DNA from: DATBGO01 sp963785765
GTDB lineage: Bacteria; Actinomycetota; Actinomycetes; Streptosporangiales; Streptosporangiaceae
DNA: 64,000 bases
Assembly (NCBI GenBank): GCA_963785765.1
Contig: CAWAWM010000001.1
Location: 186,001 to 250,000, forward strand
Direction of reading: 5' to 3'
Part shown: positions 18,870 to 26,266 of the stretch, piece after piece
How positions within the stretch are numbered: the first letter of the stretch is position 1
Layout: each line of letters starts with the position of its first letter
Program-made: the position numbers and the translations under genes
The notes under the pieces: generated by a model
What the model saw: only the letters and a program-made list of their open reading frames with translations
Told to the model about the DNA's origin: nothing
Databases searched by the model: none

Positions 18870-21581
18870 TCACCGGACGGGTACCTTGCCGTCCGGTACC
18901 AGCGGCATGGACCGCAGCCGGATCCCGCAGGCGTCGAAGATCGCGTTCGCGATGGCCGGGGCGATCGCCACGATGGGCGTCTCGCCGCCGCCCGCCGACG
19001 GCTGATCCGGCCGGTCAAGCAGCACGACCTCGATCTCCGGCAGGTCGGGCAGCCGCGGCACCCGGTAGCTGGCCATCGAGGCGTTGAGGATCCGCCCGTC
19101 GGCGAAGTCGATCGCCTCGAACAGCGCGCCGCCGAGGCCCATCATGGCCGCGCCTTCGATCTGGTTAGCCAGGTTGTCCGGGTTGACGATCGCGCCGCAA
19201 TCGAACGCGGTCACCAGCCTGAGCACCTGCAGGTTGCCGTCCTCGCCCACCCGTACCTGGGCGGCGGTGGCGGCCCGGCCGCCCTTCTCCAGGCCCGCGG
19301 CGATGCCGAGGCCGATGCGGTCCGGGGCGGCGGCTGGGTGATCGGCGGCTGGGTGATCGGTTGCCGCGTGATCGGTTGCCGCGTGATCGGTTGCCGCGTG
19401 ATCGGCGGTCGGGCGGCCGGACTGATCCCAGCCGAACCGCCCGGCCGCTGCGATCAGGACCGCGGCGAGCCGGTCATCGTCGAGGTGACGGAGCCTGAAG
19501 GCCAGCGGGTCGGCCCCGGTCACGCTGGCCAGCTCGTCCATGTGGGACTCCCTGGCGAAGTGATTGGCGGTGGCCGCCAGCGCGCGGTAGGACCCCTGCG
19601 GCAGCGGCGAGTCGGCAGGCTGGTAGCTGATCTGCTGGTGTGGTACTCGGTACGGGGTATCGATGCCCGCCCGGCCCGAGTTGATGTTGGTGAAAGACCA
19701 TCCGGTCAGGCGGCCTGAGGCGTCGGCGCTGCTCTCGACGTCGATCAGGGCGGCCGGGCGCAGATAGCCCCAGCGGAATTCCTCATCCCGGTTCCAGGCG
19801 ACCCTGACCGGGTGGCCGACGGCCCGCGACAGCCGGGCCGCCTCGATCGCCACCGCGCCGCCGTGCTTGCCGCCGAACCCGCCGCCATAGTCGGGCACCA
19901 CCACTTGGACTGAGGCCTCGGGCAGCCCGAGCGCGTCGGCCACTTCGCGGCGAGCGCGGAACGGGGTCGAGGTGCCGGTCCAGATCGTGACCCGGTCATG
20001 TGCCCAGCTGGCCAGCGCGGTCCTGGGCTCCAGCGGAACATGAGCGATGTAGGCGGCCGAGTAGTGCGCGGACACCCGGACCGGCCCGGCCGCGAGCGCG
20101 GCGGTCACGTCGCCGTCGGCATGCTGGAACGAGCTACTGAAGCCTTCGCCATCGATGGGATGCGCTCGCAGGTAGCCGGCCAGCTCGCTGCGGCCCGGTT
20201 GCGGGGCGAGGTCCCAGCGGGCGTCGATGAGCCCGATGGCCCGGCGCGCCGTCGCCCGGTCCGGCGCGACCACGCCCAGCCAGCCCGCCTCGGTGATCAC
20301 GGTCACCGCGGGAAGCGCGGCAGCGGCGGCGGTGTCCGCACTGCGCAGCGTCGCGCCGTAGGCAGGCGGGCGCAGCACGCACCCGTGCAGCATCCCGTCC
20401 AGGCTGACGTCGGACGGGAAGAGCTTGGCGCCGGTCACCACGTCCGCGCCGCCCAGCGCCCTGGCCGGGTGACCCGCTGCCCGCCATTGCCTGGCCGCCG
20501 TCACCGGCCGGTCGGCCGGCACCCGCTCGACGTGCCGCACGCCGGCCAGCAAGCCGCCATAGCCGGTGCTGGGTGCCCCGTCAGGACCCGCCACCAGGCC
20601 GCCCGACACGGTCAGCTCGGTGGCGGCGATCCCGAACCTGCGAGCGGCCGCCGCGATCAGCCAGTCCCGGGCGGCCGCGGCGGCGGCCCGCAGCGGCGGC
20701 GCCGCGTACGGCATCGACCGGCTGCCGAACGTGCCCAGGTCGTACGGGGATATATCGGTGTTTGCCATCACCAGCCGGACCGAATCGGCCGGAACGGCCA
20801 GTTCCTCCGCTACCAGCAGCGCGAGCGCGATCCTGGTGCCCTGGCCCGCTTCGACCTTGCCGGTGAACGCGGTGACCGTGCCGTCCGATCCGACATGGAC
20901 CCAGGCGTCGTCGGGGCGGCCCCAGCCGCCGTCCGCGCCGCCAAGGTCGGCGGCCACCACGGTCACCAGCCCGTCGGGGAGCAGCCTGAAGAACGACTCG
21001 GCGTCCTTGGCGCCCAGCTCCCAGGGCACCAGCGGGGCCGTGGTGGCCGGCGCCGCCATCGCCCGGGGAACGACCGCCGGGATATCGGCCGCCGGGGGAG
21101 CGGCCATCAGCTGCTCGGGGTGCTCCATCAGCTCGGCAGCTCGGCGCACCGCCCGCAGGATCCGCGGATACGTGCAGCACCGGCAGACGTTGGTGGCCAG
21201 CTCGGCCGCGATCCTGGCGTCGTCGGGGTGCGGCACGGCGGCCAGCAGCGCGGCCGTGGCCATCAGCCAGCCGGGAGTGCAATAACCGCACTGCATCGCG
21301 CCGTTCTCCAGCCAGGCCTGCTGAACCGGGTGCAGGAGGCCGTCCTCAGCCAGGCCCTCGACGGTCGTGACCCGTTCCCCGGCCAGCTGCGCGGCCGGCG
21401 TGCTGCAGGCGGGCACGGCCCGGCGCCCGACCAGGACCAGGCAGGCGCCGCAGACCCCTTCGCCGCAGCCGAGCTTCGGGCCGGTGCAGCCCACCTGGTC
21501 CCGCAGCACATCCAGCAGCGAAGTCTGGTCGTCCGCCGTGATCCGGGCTGGCGCGCCGTTAACGATGATCGTGACCGTCAC
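18870..21581 (-). CDS. fused [2Fe-2S]-molybdopterin hydroxylase (aldehyde/xanthine/isoquinoline oxidoreductase type)
   Basis: 903 residues. Residues about 1-155 are a complete ferredoxin-type small subunit: LGCGEGVCGAC for the first cluster and MQCGYCTPGW with NVCRCCTY for the second. The rest is the molybdenum-cofactor large subunit (VEAGQGTRIALALL, GGGFGGKHGG, and the catalytic GGGETP near the C-terminus). The FAD-binding medium subunit is absent, as in isoquinoline 1-oxidoreductase-like enzymes. I chose GTG 21581 (VTVTIIVNG) since upstream codons read as unlike sequence. Substrate unknown: an aldehyde or N-heterocycle is likely. A short DHA-type repeat is inserted in the large subunit. Confidence 0.88.
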   Translation of the reverse strand: MTVTIIVNGAPARITADDQTSLLDVLRDQVGCTGPKLGCGEGVCGACLVLVGRRAVPACSTPAAQLAGERVTTVEGLAEDGLLHPVQQAWLENGAMQCGYCTPGWLMATAALLAAVPHPDDARIAAELATNVCRCCTYPRILRAVRRAAELMEHPEQLMAAPPAADIPAVVPRAMAAPATTAPLVPWELGAKDAESFFRLLPDGLVTVVAADLGGADGGWGRPDDAWVHVGSDGTVTAFTGKVEAGQGTRIALALLVAEELAVPADSVRLVMANTDISPYDLGTFGSRSMPYAAPPLRAAAAAARDWLIAAAARRFGIAATELTVSGGLVAGPDGAPSTGYGGLLAGVRHVERVPADRPVTAARQWRAAGHPARALGGADVVTGAKLFPSDVSLDGMLHGCVLRPPAYGATLRSADTAAAAALPAVTVITEAGWLGVVAPDRATARRAIGLIDARWDLAPQPGRSELAGYLRAHPIDGEGFSSSFQHADGDVTAALAAGPVRVSAHYSAAYIAHVPLEPRTALASWAHDRVTIWTGTSTPFRARREVADALGLPEASVQVVVPDYGGGFGGKHGGAVAIEAARLSRAVGHPVRVAWNRDEEFRWGYLRPAALIDVESSADASGRLTGWSFTNINSGRAGIDTPYRVPHQQISYQPADSPLPQGSYRALAATANHFARESHMDELASVTGADPLAFRLRHLDDDRLAAVLIAAAGRFGWDQSGRPTADHAATDHAATDHAATDHPAADHPAAAPDRIGLGIAAGLEKGGRAATAAQVRVGEDGNLQVLRLVTAFDCGAIVNPDNLANQIEGAAMMGLGGALFEAIDFADGRILNASMASYRVPRLPDLPEIEVVLLDRPDQPSAGGGETPIVAIAPAIANAIFDACGIRLRSMPLVPDGKVPVR
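19331..19407 (-). repeat. 15-bp in-frame tandem repeat (ATDHA units)
   Basis: Five 15-bp units code a run of ATDHA/AADHP pentapeptides inside the molybdenum subunit. The copies differ by few bases, and three are nearly identical. The unit is a multiple of three, so copy changes leave the enzyme in frame. Confidence 0.8.
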
Positions 21582-21944
21582 TGTTGCCTGCCGTCCCTTC
21601 GCAGCCGGTAAACCGGGAGACCCTCGGAGTTTCCATCTTGGACACCATTTCACCCGCTGCTGCTGCCGCTGCGCTGAGTTTGCCGCTGGGCCTGCTGCCG
21701 CTGCGCCTTCTGTAACTGCTCGCCGGAGCGGAATGCCGGGGCGCCCAGGGGGCAAATACCTGGCGTGGCCCTTAAAATTCTTGCTGTGACCGGCCAGCGG
21801 CGTGCCGCAGGCTGAACCGGATCGTAGCGTGGCTGCCCGCGCAGGCTAGCCTGACGGCGTGGGGGAACAAGATCGGCCTCGCCCGGCTTAACCCGGGCGA
21901 GAGTTGATACCGCGACGACACAGTCGCGGTGAAAAGGATGATGC

Positions 21945-23906
21945 ATGAGCAAGCAGCCGAATCCGCCGCCGCCTGGCGATAAGCCAGTGCCGACGGCTCC
22001 GCCGCCGCCGCCCGCCTGGCGGCACTGGGTATGGCCGCTCGCGATCCTGGCCGTGCTCGTGCTGTACCTTTTCCTGCCCCATATCACCTCCCCGCAGGTC
22101 AACCTCACGTACTCGCAGTTCATCTCGGACGTCAACAACCACAAGGTCAAGGACGTCACCTTCCAGGCCACCACTCCGAACACCGCGGCCACCGGGACGC
22201 TCAGCGACGGCAGCAACTACACCACGGTCGTTCCCGGGTCACCATCGCCGCAGCTGACCTCGCAGTTGGCCAAGGAAGGCGTCGGCATAGACGTGCAGGC
22301 CTCCAGCGCCTCCCTGGGCACCGAGCTGCTCTGGTTCGTCATCCTGCTGGCCCCGCTCTTCCTGGCGTTCTATCTGTTCCGCCGGCTGTCCCGCGGTGGC
22401 GGCGCCGGTCAGCTGCAAGGAGTATTCGGCGCCGGCCGGTCCAAGGCAAAGGTCTTCGACGCTGAGCGGCCGTCGACCAAGTTCAGCGACGTCGCCGGGT
22501 ACGACGGCGTCAAGGCGGAGATCGCCGAGGTGGTGGACTTCCTGCGGAGTCCGGAACGTTACCAGCGGGCCGGCGCGATGGCGCCGCGCGGCGTGCTGAT
22601 GGTCGGGCCGCCTGGCACCGGCAAGACGCTGATCGCCCGGGCGGTAGCCGGCGAGGCGTCGGTGCCGTTCTTCTCGGTCACCGGCTCCAGTTTCGTCGAG
22701 ATGTTCGTGGGGGTGGGGGCCGCTCGGGTCCGTGACCTGTTCAGCGAGGCCAGGAAGCGCTCTCCGGCGATCATCTTCGTCGATGAGGTGGACGCCATCG
22801 GTCAGCGCCGGGCCGGGTCGGGGTCAGTGGTGGCCAACGACGAGCGGGAGCAGACCCTGAACCAGCTGCTGGCCGAGATGGACGGCTTCGACATGACGCA
22901 GGGGATCGTGGTGCTGGCCGCGACCAACCGGCCCGAGGTCCTGGACCCCGCGCTGCTGCGACCTGGCCGGTTCGACCGCCAGGTCGTCATCCCGCTGCCG
23001 ACCCTGTCGGAGCGGGCGGCCATCCTGGCCGTGCACTGCCGCGGCAAGCGGCTGGCGCCCGACGTGGACCTGAACGTGGTGGCCCGCGGCACCCCCGGAT
23101 TCTCCGGCGCGGACCTGGCCAACCTGGCCAACGAGGCGGCCATCAACGCCGTCCGCGACAATCGTGAGGTACTGACCGCCGACGACTTCGCGGTGGCCAG
23201 GGACCGGATCCTGCTCGGCCGCCGGGAGGGCTCCAACGTGCTGCTCCCCGAGGAGAAGCACGCGGTCGCCACCCACGAGGCCGGCCATGCGCTGGTCGCC
23301 GCCCTGTCCGAGCATGCCGACCCGGTGGCGAAGGTCACCATCTTGCCGGCCGGGCAGGCGCTCGGCGTCACCGAGCAGCTGCCGCTGGTGGAGCGGCACC
23401 TGTACGGCGAGGACTACCTGAACGACTCGCTGGCCGTCCGGCTCGGCGGCCGGGCGGCTGAGCTGGTCGAGTTCGGACACGGCTCGACTGGCGCGGGCAA
23501 TGACCTGGCCAGCGCCACTGATCTGGCCACCAAGATGGTCCGCGAGTTCGGCCTGTCGCCCGCGCTCGGCCCGGTCGGCTACCCCGAAGGCGGGTCGGTG
23601 TTCCTCGGCGGCGGCAACGGATCCGGTTTTTCTAGCCGGCCGTTCGCCGAATCCACCCAGGCCATCATCGACAGTGAGGTGGCCAGGCTGCTGCGGGAAG
23701 CGGAGGAACGGGCCATCGCGGTGCTCCGGACCCACCGGAGCGAGCTCGATCAGCTGGTGGACCTGCTGCTGGAGAAGGAGACCGTGGACGGCGACGAGGT
23801 CTACCGGATCGTCGGCAAGCCATCGCCGGAGCACCGGCCTGATGACCTGTCCATCGCGCCACGGCGAGCGGTGGCGCCGGTCAGTCCCGCCAGCTCGGCC
23901 GAGTAG
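21945..23906 (+). CDS. ftsH: ATP-dependent zinc metalloprotease FtsH
   Basis: 653 residues. A proline-rich N-terminus leads to a membrane helix (about 28-46), a periplasmic-side domain and a second helix (about 127-147). The AAA domain has Walker A GPPGTGKT near 222, Walker B IIFVDEVDAIG and the second-region homology NRPEVLDPALLRPGRFDRQ. The zinc site THEAGHAL is near 445, with the third ligand Asp in GAGNDLASATDL. It degrades membrane and regulatory proteins. AAAAGGATG precedes the ATG. It is shorter at the C-terminus than SCO-type FtsH, so it may be a second paralogue. An ornithine cyclodeaminase-like gene begins seven bases after its stop. Confidence 0.95.
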   Translation: MSKQPNPPPPGDKPVPTAPPPPPAWRHWVWPLAILAVLVLYLFLPHITSPQVNLTYSQFISDVNNHKVKDVTFQATTPNTAATGTLSDGSNYTTVVPGSPSPQLTSQLAKEGVGIDVQASSASLGTELLWFVILLAPLFLAFYLFRRLSRGGGAGQLQGVFGAGRSKAKVFDAERPSTKFSDVAGYDGVKAEIAEVVDFLRSPERYQRAGAMAPRGVLMVGPPGTGKTLIARAVAGEASVPFFSVTGSSFVEMFVGVGAARVRDLFSEARKRSPAIIFVDEVDAIGQRRAGSGSVVANDEREQTLNQLLAEMDGFDMTQGIVVLAATNRPEVLDPALLRPGRFDRQVVIPLPTLSERAAILAVHCRGKRLAPDVDLNVVARGTPGFSGADLANLANEAAINAVRDNREVLTADDFAVARDRILLGRREGSNVLLPEEKHAVATHEAGHALVAALSEHADPVAKVTILPAGQALGVTEQLPLVERHLYGEDYLNDSLAVRLGGRAAELVEFGHGSTGAGNDLASATDLATKMVREFGLSPALGPVGYPEGGSVFLGGGNGSGFSSRPFAESTQAIIDSEVARLLREAEERAIAVLRTHRSELDQLVDLLLEKETVDGDEVYRIVGKPSPEHRPDDLSIAPRRAVAPVSPASSAE

Positions 23907-23913
23907 CGGCAGC

Positions 23914-25077
23914 ATGCAGCTCCTGGTGCTGTCGAGCGCGGCCACCCAGGCGCTGCTGCCGCCTGCCGAGTGCGCCGACGCGATGCGGGCCGCGCTGACC
24001 GCGCTGGCCCGCGGCGACGTATATCAGCCGCTGCGCACCGTCCTCAAACCGGAGCGCGCGGCGGGCCTGATGGGCCTGATGCCCGTCTACCTGAGCGGTC
24101 AGGACAGTGCTGGCGGTCAGGACAGTGCTGGCGGTCAGGACCGTGCTAGCGGGCAGGACCGTGCTAGCGGTCAGGACAGTGCTAGCGGGCAGGACCGTGC
24201 TAGCGGGCAGGACCGTGCTAGCGGTCAGGACAGTGCCTACGCGGCTATCAGCCAGGACAGTGCCTACGCGCTAAAGGCGATCTGCATCGTCCCCGGCAAC
24301 CCGGCCCGCGGCCTGGACACCCACCAGGGAGTGGTCCTGCTGTCCAGCGCGCATACCGGTGAGCCGCTGGCGCTGCTGAACGCCGCCGCGGTGACCGAGA
24401 TCCGCACCGCAGCGGTATCCGCGGTCGCCACGGACCTGCTGGCCCGCGCCGACGCTACCGAGCTGGCCATCATCGGCACCGGTGTGCAGGCCCGGGCGCA
24501 TCTGCGGGCGATCAGCTGCTCGCGGCGGCTGACCGAGGTCCGGATCGCCGGCCGGGACGCGGCCCAGGCCAGCGAGTTCGCCGCGGAACTGGCCCGGCAG
24601 GCGGACTTGACCGAGTCCGCGCTGACCGGCGTGCAGGTCACCGCGTGCGGCTCGGCCGCGGAGGCGGTGGCCGGGGCCGGCATCGTCGTGACGGCGACGA
24701 ATTCTGCCCAGCCCGTGCTGCGCCGCGAATGGCTGGCTCCGGGCACCCACATCAACGCGGTCGGGGCGTGTCTGCCGGACCAGCGCGAGCTCGACGCCGA
24801 GACGGTGGCCGCGGCCGGATTCTTCGCCGACAGCCGGGAGTCGGTCCGTGGCGAGTCCGGTGACTTCCTGCTGGCGCTGGCCGAAGGCGCGATCGGGCCT
24901 GATCACATCCGGGCGGAACTCGGCGAGGTCCTCATCGGCACCGCGCCGGGCCGGGCTGACGACGAAGAGATCACCGTGTTCGAGTCGCTCGGCATCGCGG
25001 TCGAGGACCTGGCGGCCGCGGCGCTGGCCTACCGCAAGGCCGCCGAGTCAGGTGGCGGGGCCTGGCTGGAGTTCTGA
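23914..25077 (+). CDS. ornithine cyclodeaminase/mu-crystallin family protein
   Basis: 387 residues. The N-terminal substrate domain (LPPAECADAMRAALTALARGD) leads into a Rossmann domain with AIIGTGVQARAHLRAI and VVTATNSAQPVL, then HINAVGACLPDQREL. Members act as NAD-dependent cyclodeaminases, ketimine reductases or amino-acid dehydrogenases; which applies here cannot be said. An 18-bp repeat inserts about 48 residues near position 61, ahead of the conserved ALKAICIVPGNPARGL. ATG 23914 lies seven bases after ftsH, so co-transcription is likely. Confidence 0.88.
   Translation: MQLLVLSSAATQALLPPAECADAMRAALTALARGDVYQPLRTVLKPERAAGLMGLMPVYLSGQDSAGGQDSAGGQDRASGQDRASGQDSASGQDRASGQDRASGQDSAYAAISQDSAYALKAICIVPGNPARGLDTHQGVVLLSSAHTGEPLALLNAAAVTEIRTAAVSAVATDLLARADATELAIIGTGVQARAHLRAISCSRRLTEVRIAGRDAAQASEFAAELARQADLTESALTGVQVTACGSAAEAVAGAGIVVTATNSAQPVLRREWLAPGTHINAVGACLPDQRELDAETVAAAGFFADSRESVRGESGDFLLALAEGAIGPDHIRAELGEVLIGTAPGRADDEEITVFESLGIAVEDLAAAALAYRKAAESGGGAWLEF
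24097..24240 (+). repeat. 18-bp in-frame tandem repeat (GQDSAG/GQDRAS units)
   Basis: Eight consecutive 18-bp units encode GQDSAG or GQDRAS variants, filling exactly 144 bp. A partial extra copy (SQDSAYA) follows. The segment has no counterpart I know of in the enzyme family, so it looks like an expanded loop. Confidence 0.9.
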
Positions 25078-25159
25078 GCGGCTGAACCTGGTCGGCCCGG
25101 AACCGGAACCTGGCAGGCCGCGTCGAACTGGCAGCCACCCGTGGAAACGGAGCCTTGCC

Positions 25160-25951
25160 ATGGACATTCCTCGTACCCCCGGATACCGGGCCCTGGCCGT
25201 GGGCACCGCGGCCGGGGCACTGCTCATCGGCGCCTTCACCCTGGGCGTCAGCCGCGGCGCCGCCGAACCAGCTACGGCGGGCGCTGGCGCGAACCCAGGC
25301 CTGGCGGCCGCGCGACTGACCGCCGCCTCGTCCCAGTCGGCCAGGATCACCGTCACCGGGACCGGCACCGTAACGGGCACGCCGGACCAGCTCGTGCTGT
25401 CGATGGGCGTACAGACCAGCGCCGCCTCGATCGGCGCTGCCCTGCAGCAGGCCGACCTAGCGGTGAACCGGGTGACTGGAGCGCTGCGGCGCAGCGGCGT
25501 GGCCGCGGCCGACATCCAGACCGCGAACCTGTCGATTCAGCCCAATTACCGCGGCAGCTCCCAGGCACCCGACGGCTACGCCGTCCAGGAGTCGCTCACC
25601 GCGACCCTGCGACAGCTGGCGACCGCCGGAGCCCAGATCAGTGCCGCGGTGCAGGCCGGCGGCAACGCCACCACCGTCGACGGCGTATCGCTGAACCTGG
25701 CCGACGACAGCGGGCTGCTGGCCGCCGCCCGGGCCGCCGCGATCGCGGATGCGAAGGTCAAGGCCGGCCAGTACGCTCGCGCGATCGGCCAGCCGCTGGG
25801 CAGCGTCGTGAGTATCACCGATCAGTCGCAGCCGCTGGGGGTGCCGGTGAACGCGCCGATCGCGGCGTCACCGGCGGACCACTCGGTACCGATCTCGCCA
25901 GGCTCGCAGCAGCTCAGCGTCTCGGTCACCGTGGTCTTCGGGTCCGGCTGA
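25160..25951 (+). CDS. SIMPL-domain (DUF541) secreted/anchored protein
   Basis: 263 residues. ALAVGTAAGALLIGAFTLGVS near the N-terminus is a signal or anchor segment. The following domain shows the SIMPL pattern: ARITVTGTGTVTGTPDQLVL, VNRVTGALRRSGVAAADIQT, then NLSIQPNY and the C-terminal QQLSVSVTVVF. Such proteins are extracytoplasmic, with roles mostly unknown in bacteria. ATG 25160 follows GGAGCC. It lies 82 bp after the cyclodeaminase-like gene. Confidence 0.88.
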   Translation: MDIPRTPGYRALAVGTAAGALLIGAFTLGVSRGAAEPATAGAGANPGLAAARLTAASSQSARITVTGTGTVTGTPDQLVLSMGVQTSAASIGAALQQADLAVNRVTGALRRSGVAAADIQTANLSIQPNYRGSSQAPDGYAVQESLTATLRQLATAGAQISAAVQAGGNATTVDGVSLNLADDSGLLAAARAAAIADAKVKAGQYARAIGQPLGSVVSITDQSQPLGVPVNAPIAASPADHSVPISPGSQQLSVSVTVVFGSG

Positions 25952-25954
25952 CTG

Positions 25955-26085
25955 AGCTGACTGAGCTGGCTGGCTGGCTGAGGTGGCTGGCTGGCTGAGG
26001 TGACTGGCTGGCTGAGGTGACTGGCTGGCTGAGGTGGCTGGCTGAAGTGGCTGGCTGACTGACTGACTGACTGGCTGGCGCCGGC
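25955..26085 (+). repeat. non-coding CTGGCTGG/GAGGTGA repeat tract
   Basis: Repeats of roughly 17-21 bp built from CTGGCTGGCTGAGGTGA occupy the gap after the SIMPL gene, ending in short CTGA runs. There is no coding sense in them. They lie directly before the trp leader. Confidence 0.8.
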
Positions 26086-26111
26086 GCGGCTGGCCCGCTA
26101 GGCTCGCCCGC

Positions 26112-26153
26112 ATGCATCCGAACCGGGCCGCTGGCTGGTGGCGCCGCCGTTAG
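26112..26153 (+). CDS. trpL: trp operon leader peptide
   Basis: A 13-residue reading frame, MHPNRAAGWWRRR, with two tandem Trp codons (26136-26141). It lies upstream of the fused anthranilate synthase gene and ahead of a strong terminator hairpin. This is the classic arrangement for attenuation: ribosome stalling at Trp codons when Trp-tRNA is scarce. A small hairpin (CCGCC 26144-26148, GGCGG 26153-26157) covers the Arg codons and stop. Confidence 0.75.
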   Translation: MHPNRAAGWWRRR

Positions 26154-26186
26154 GCGGAGCCAGGTTCGCGTATCCCGCAGATCCTG

Positions 26187-26223
26187 AAGGCGACCGCCCG
26201 GCCTCCGGCGGTCGCCTTTCTCG
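26187..26223 (+). terminator. trp attenuator terminator
   Basis: AAGGCGACCGCC (26187-26198) and GGCGGTCGCCTT (26207-26218) form a perfect 12-bp stem with an 8-nt loop, followed by a short T/C tail. CCGCC in its 5' arm can alternatively pair with GGCGG at 26153-26157, giving a possible antiterminator. It sits between the leader peptide and trpEG. Confidence 0.8.
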
Positions 26224-26266
26224 TGCCCGCCATCAAGCGCCGGGCCCGACGAACGCGAGGGCCGCA

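Noticed and set aside
19332..19420. Possible CRISPR-like array
   Set aside because: The repeats are contiguous 15-bp coding units with no spacers and no cas genes.
18870..21600. Long plus-strand open frame opposite the molybdenum hydroxylase
   Set aside because: It is rich in Arg/Ala/Gly with no motif, while the minus frame is an unambiguous enzyme.
25955..26085. Coding region in the CTGGCTGG tract
   Set aside because: Frames through it are low complexity, and the tract is simple repeat DNA.
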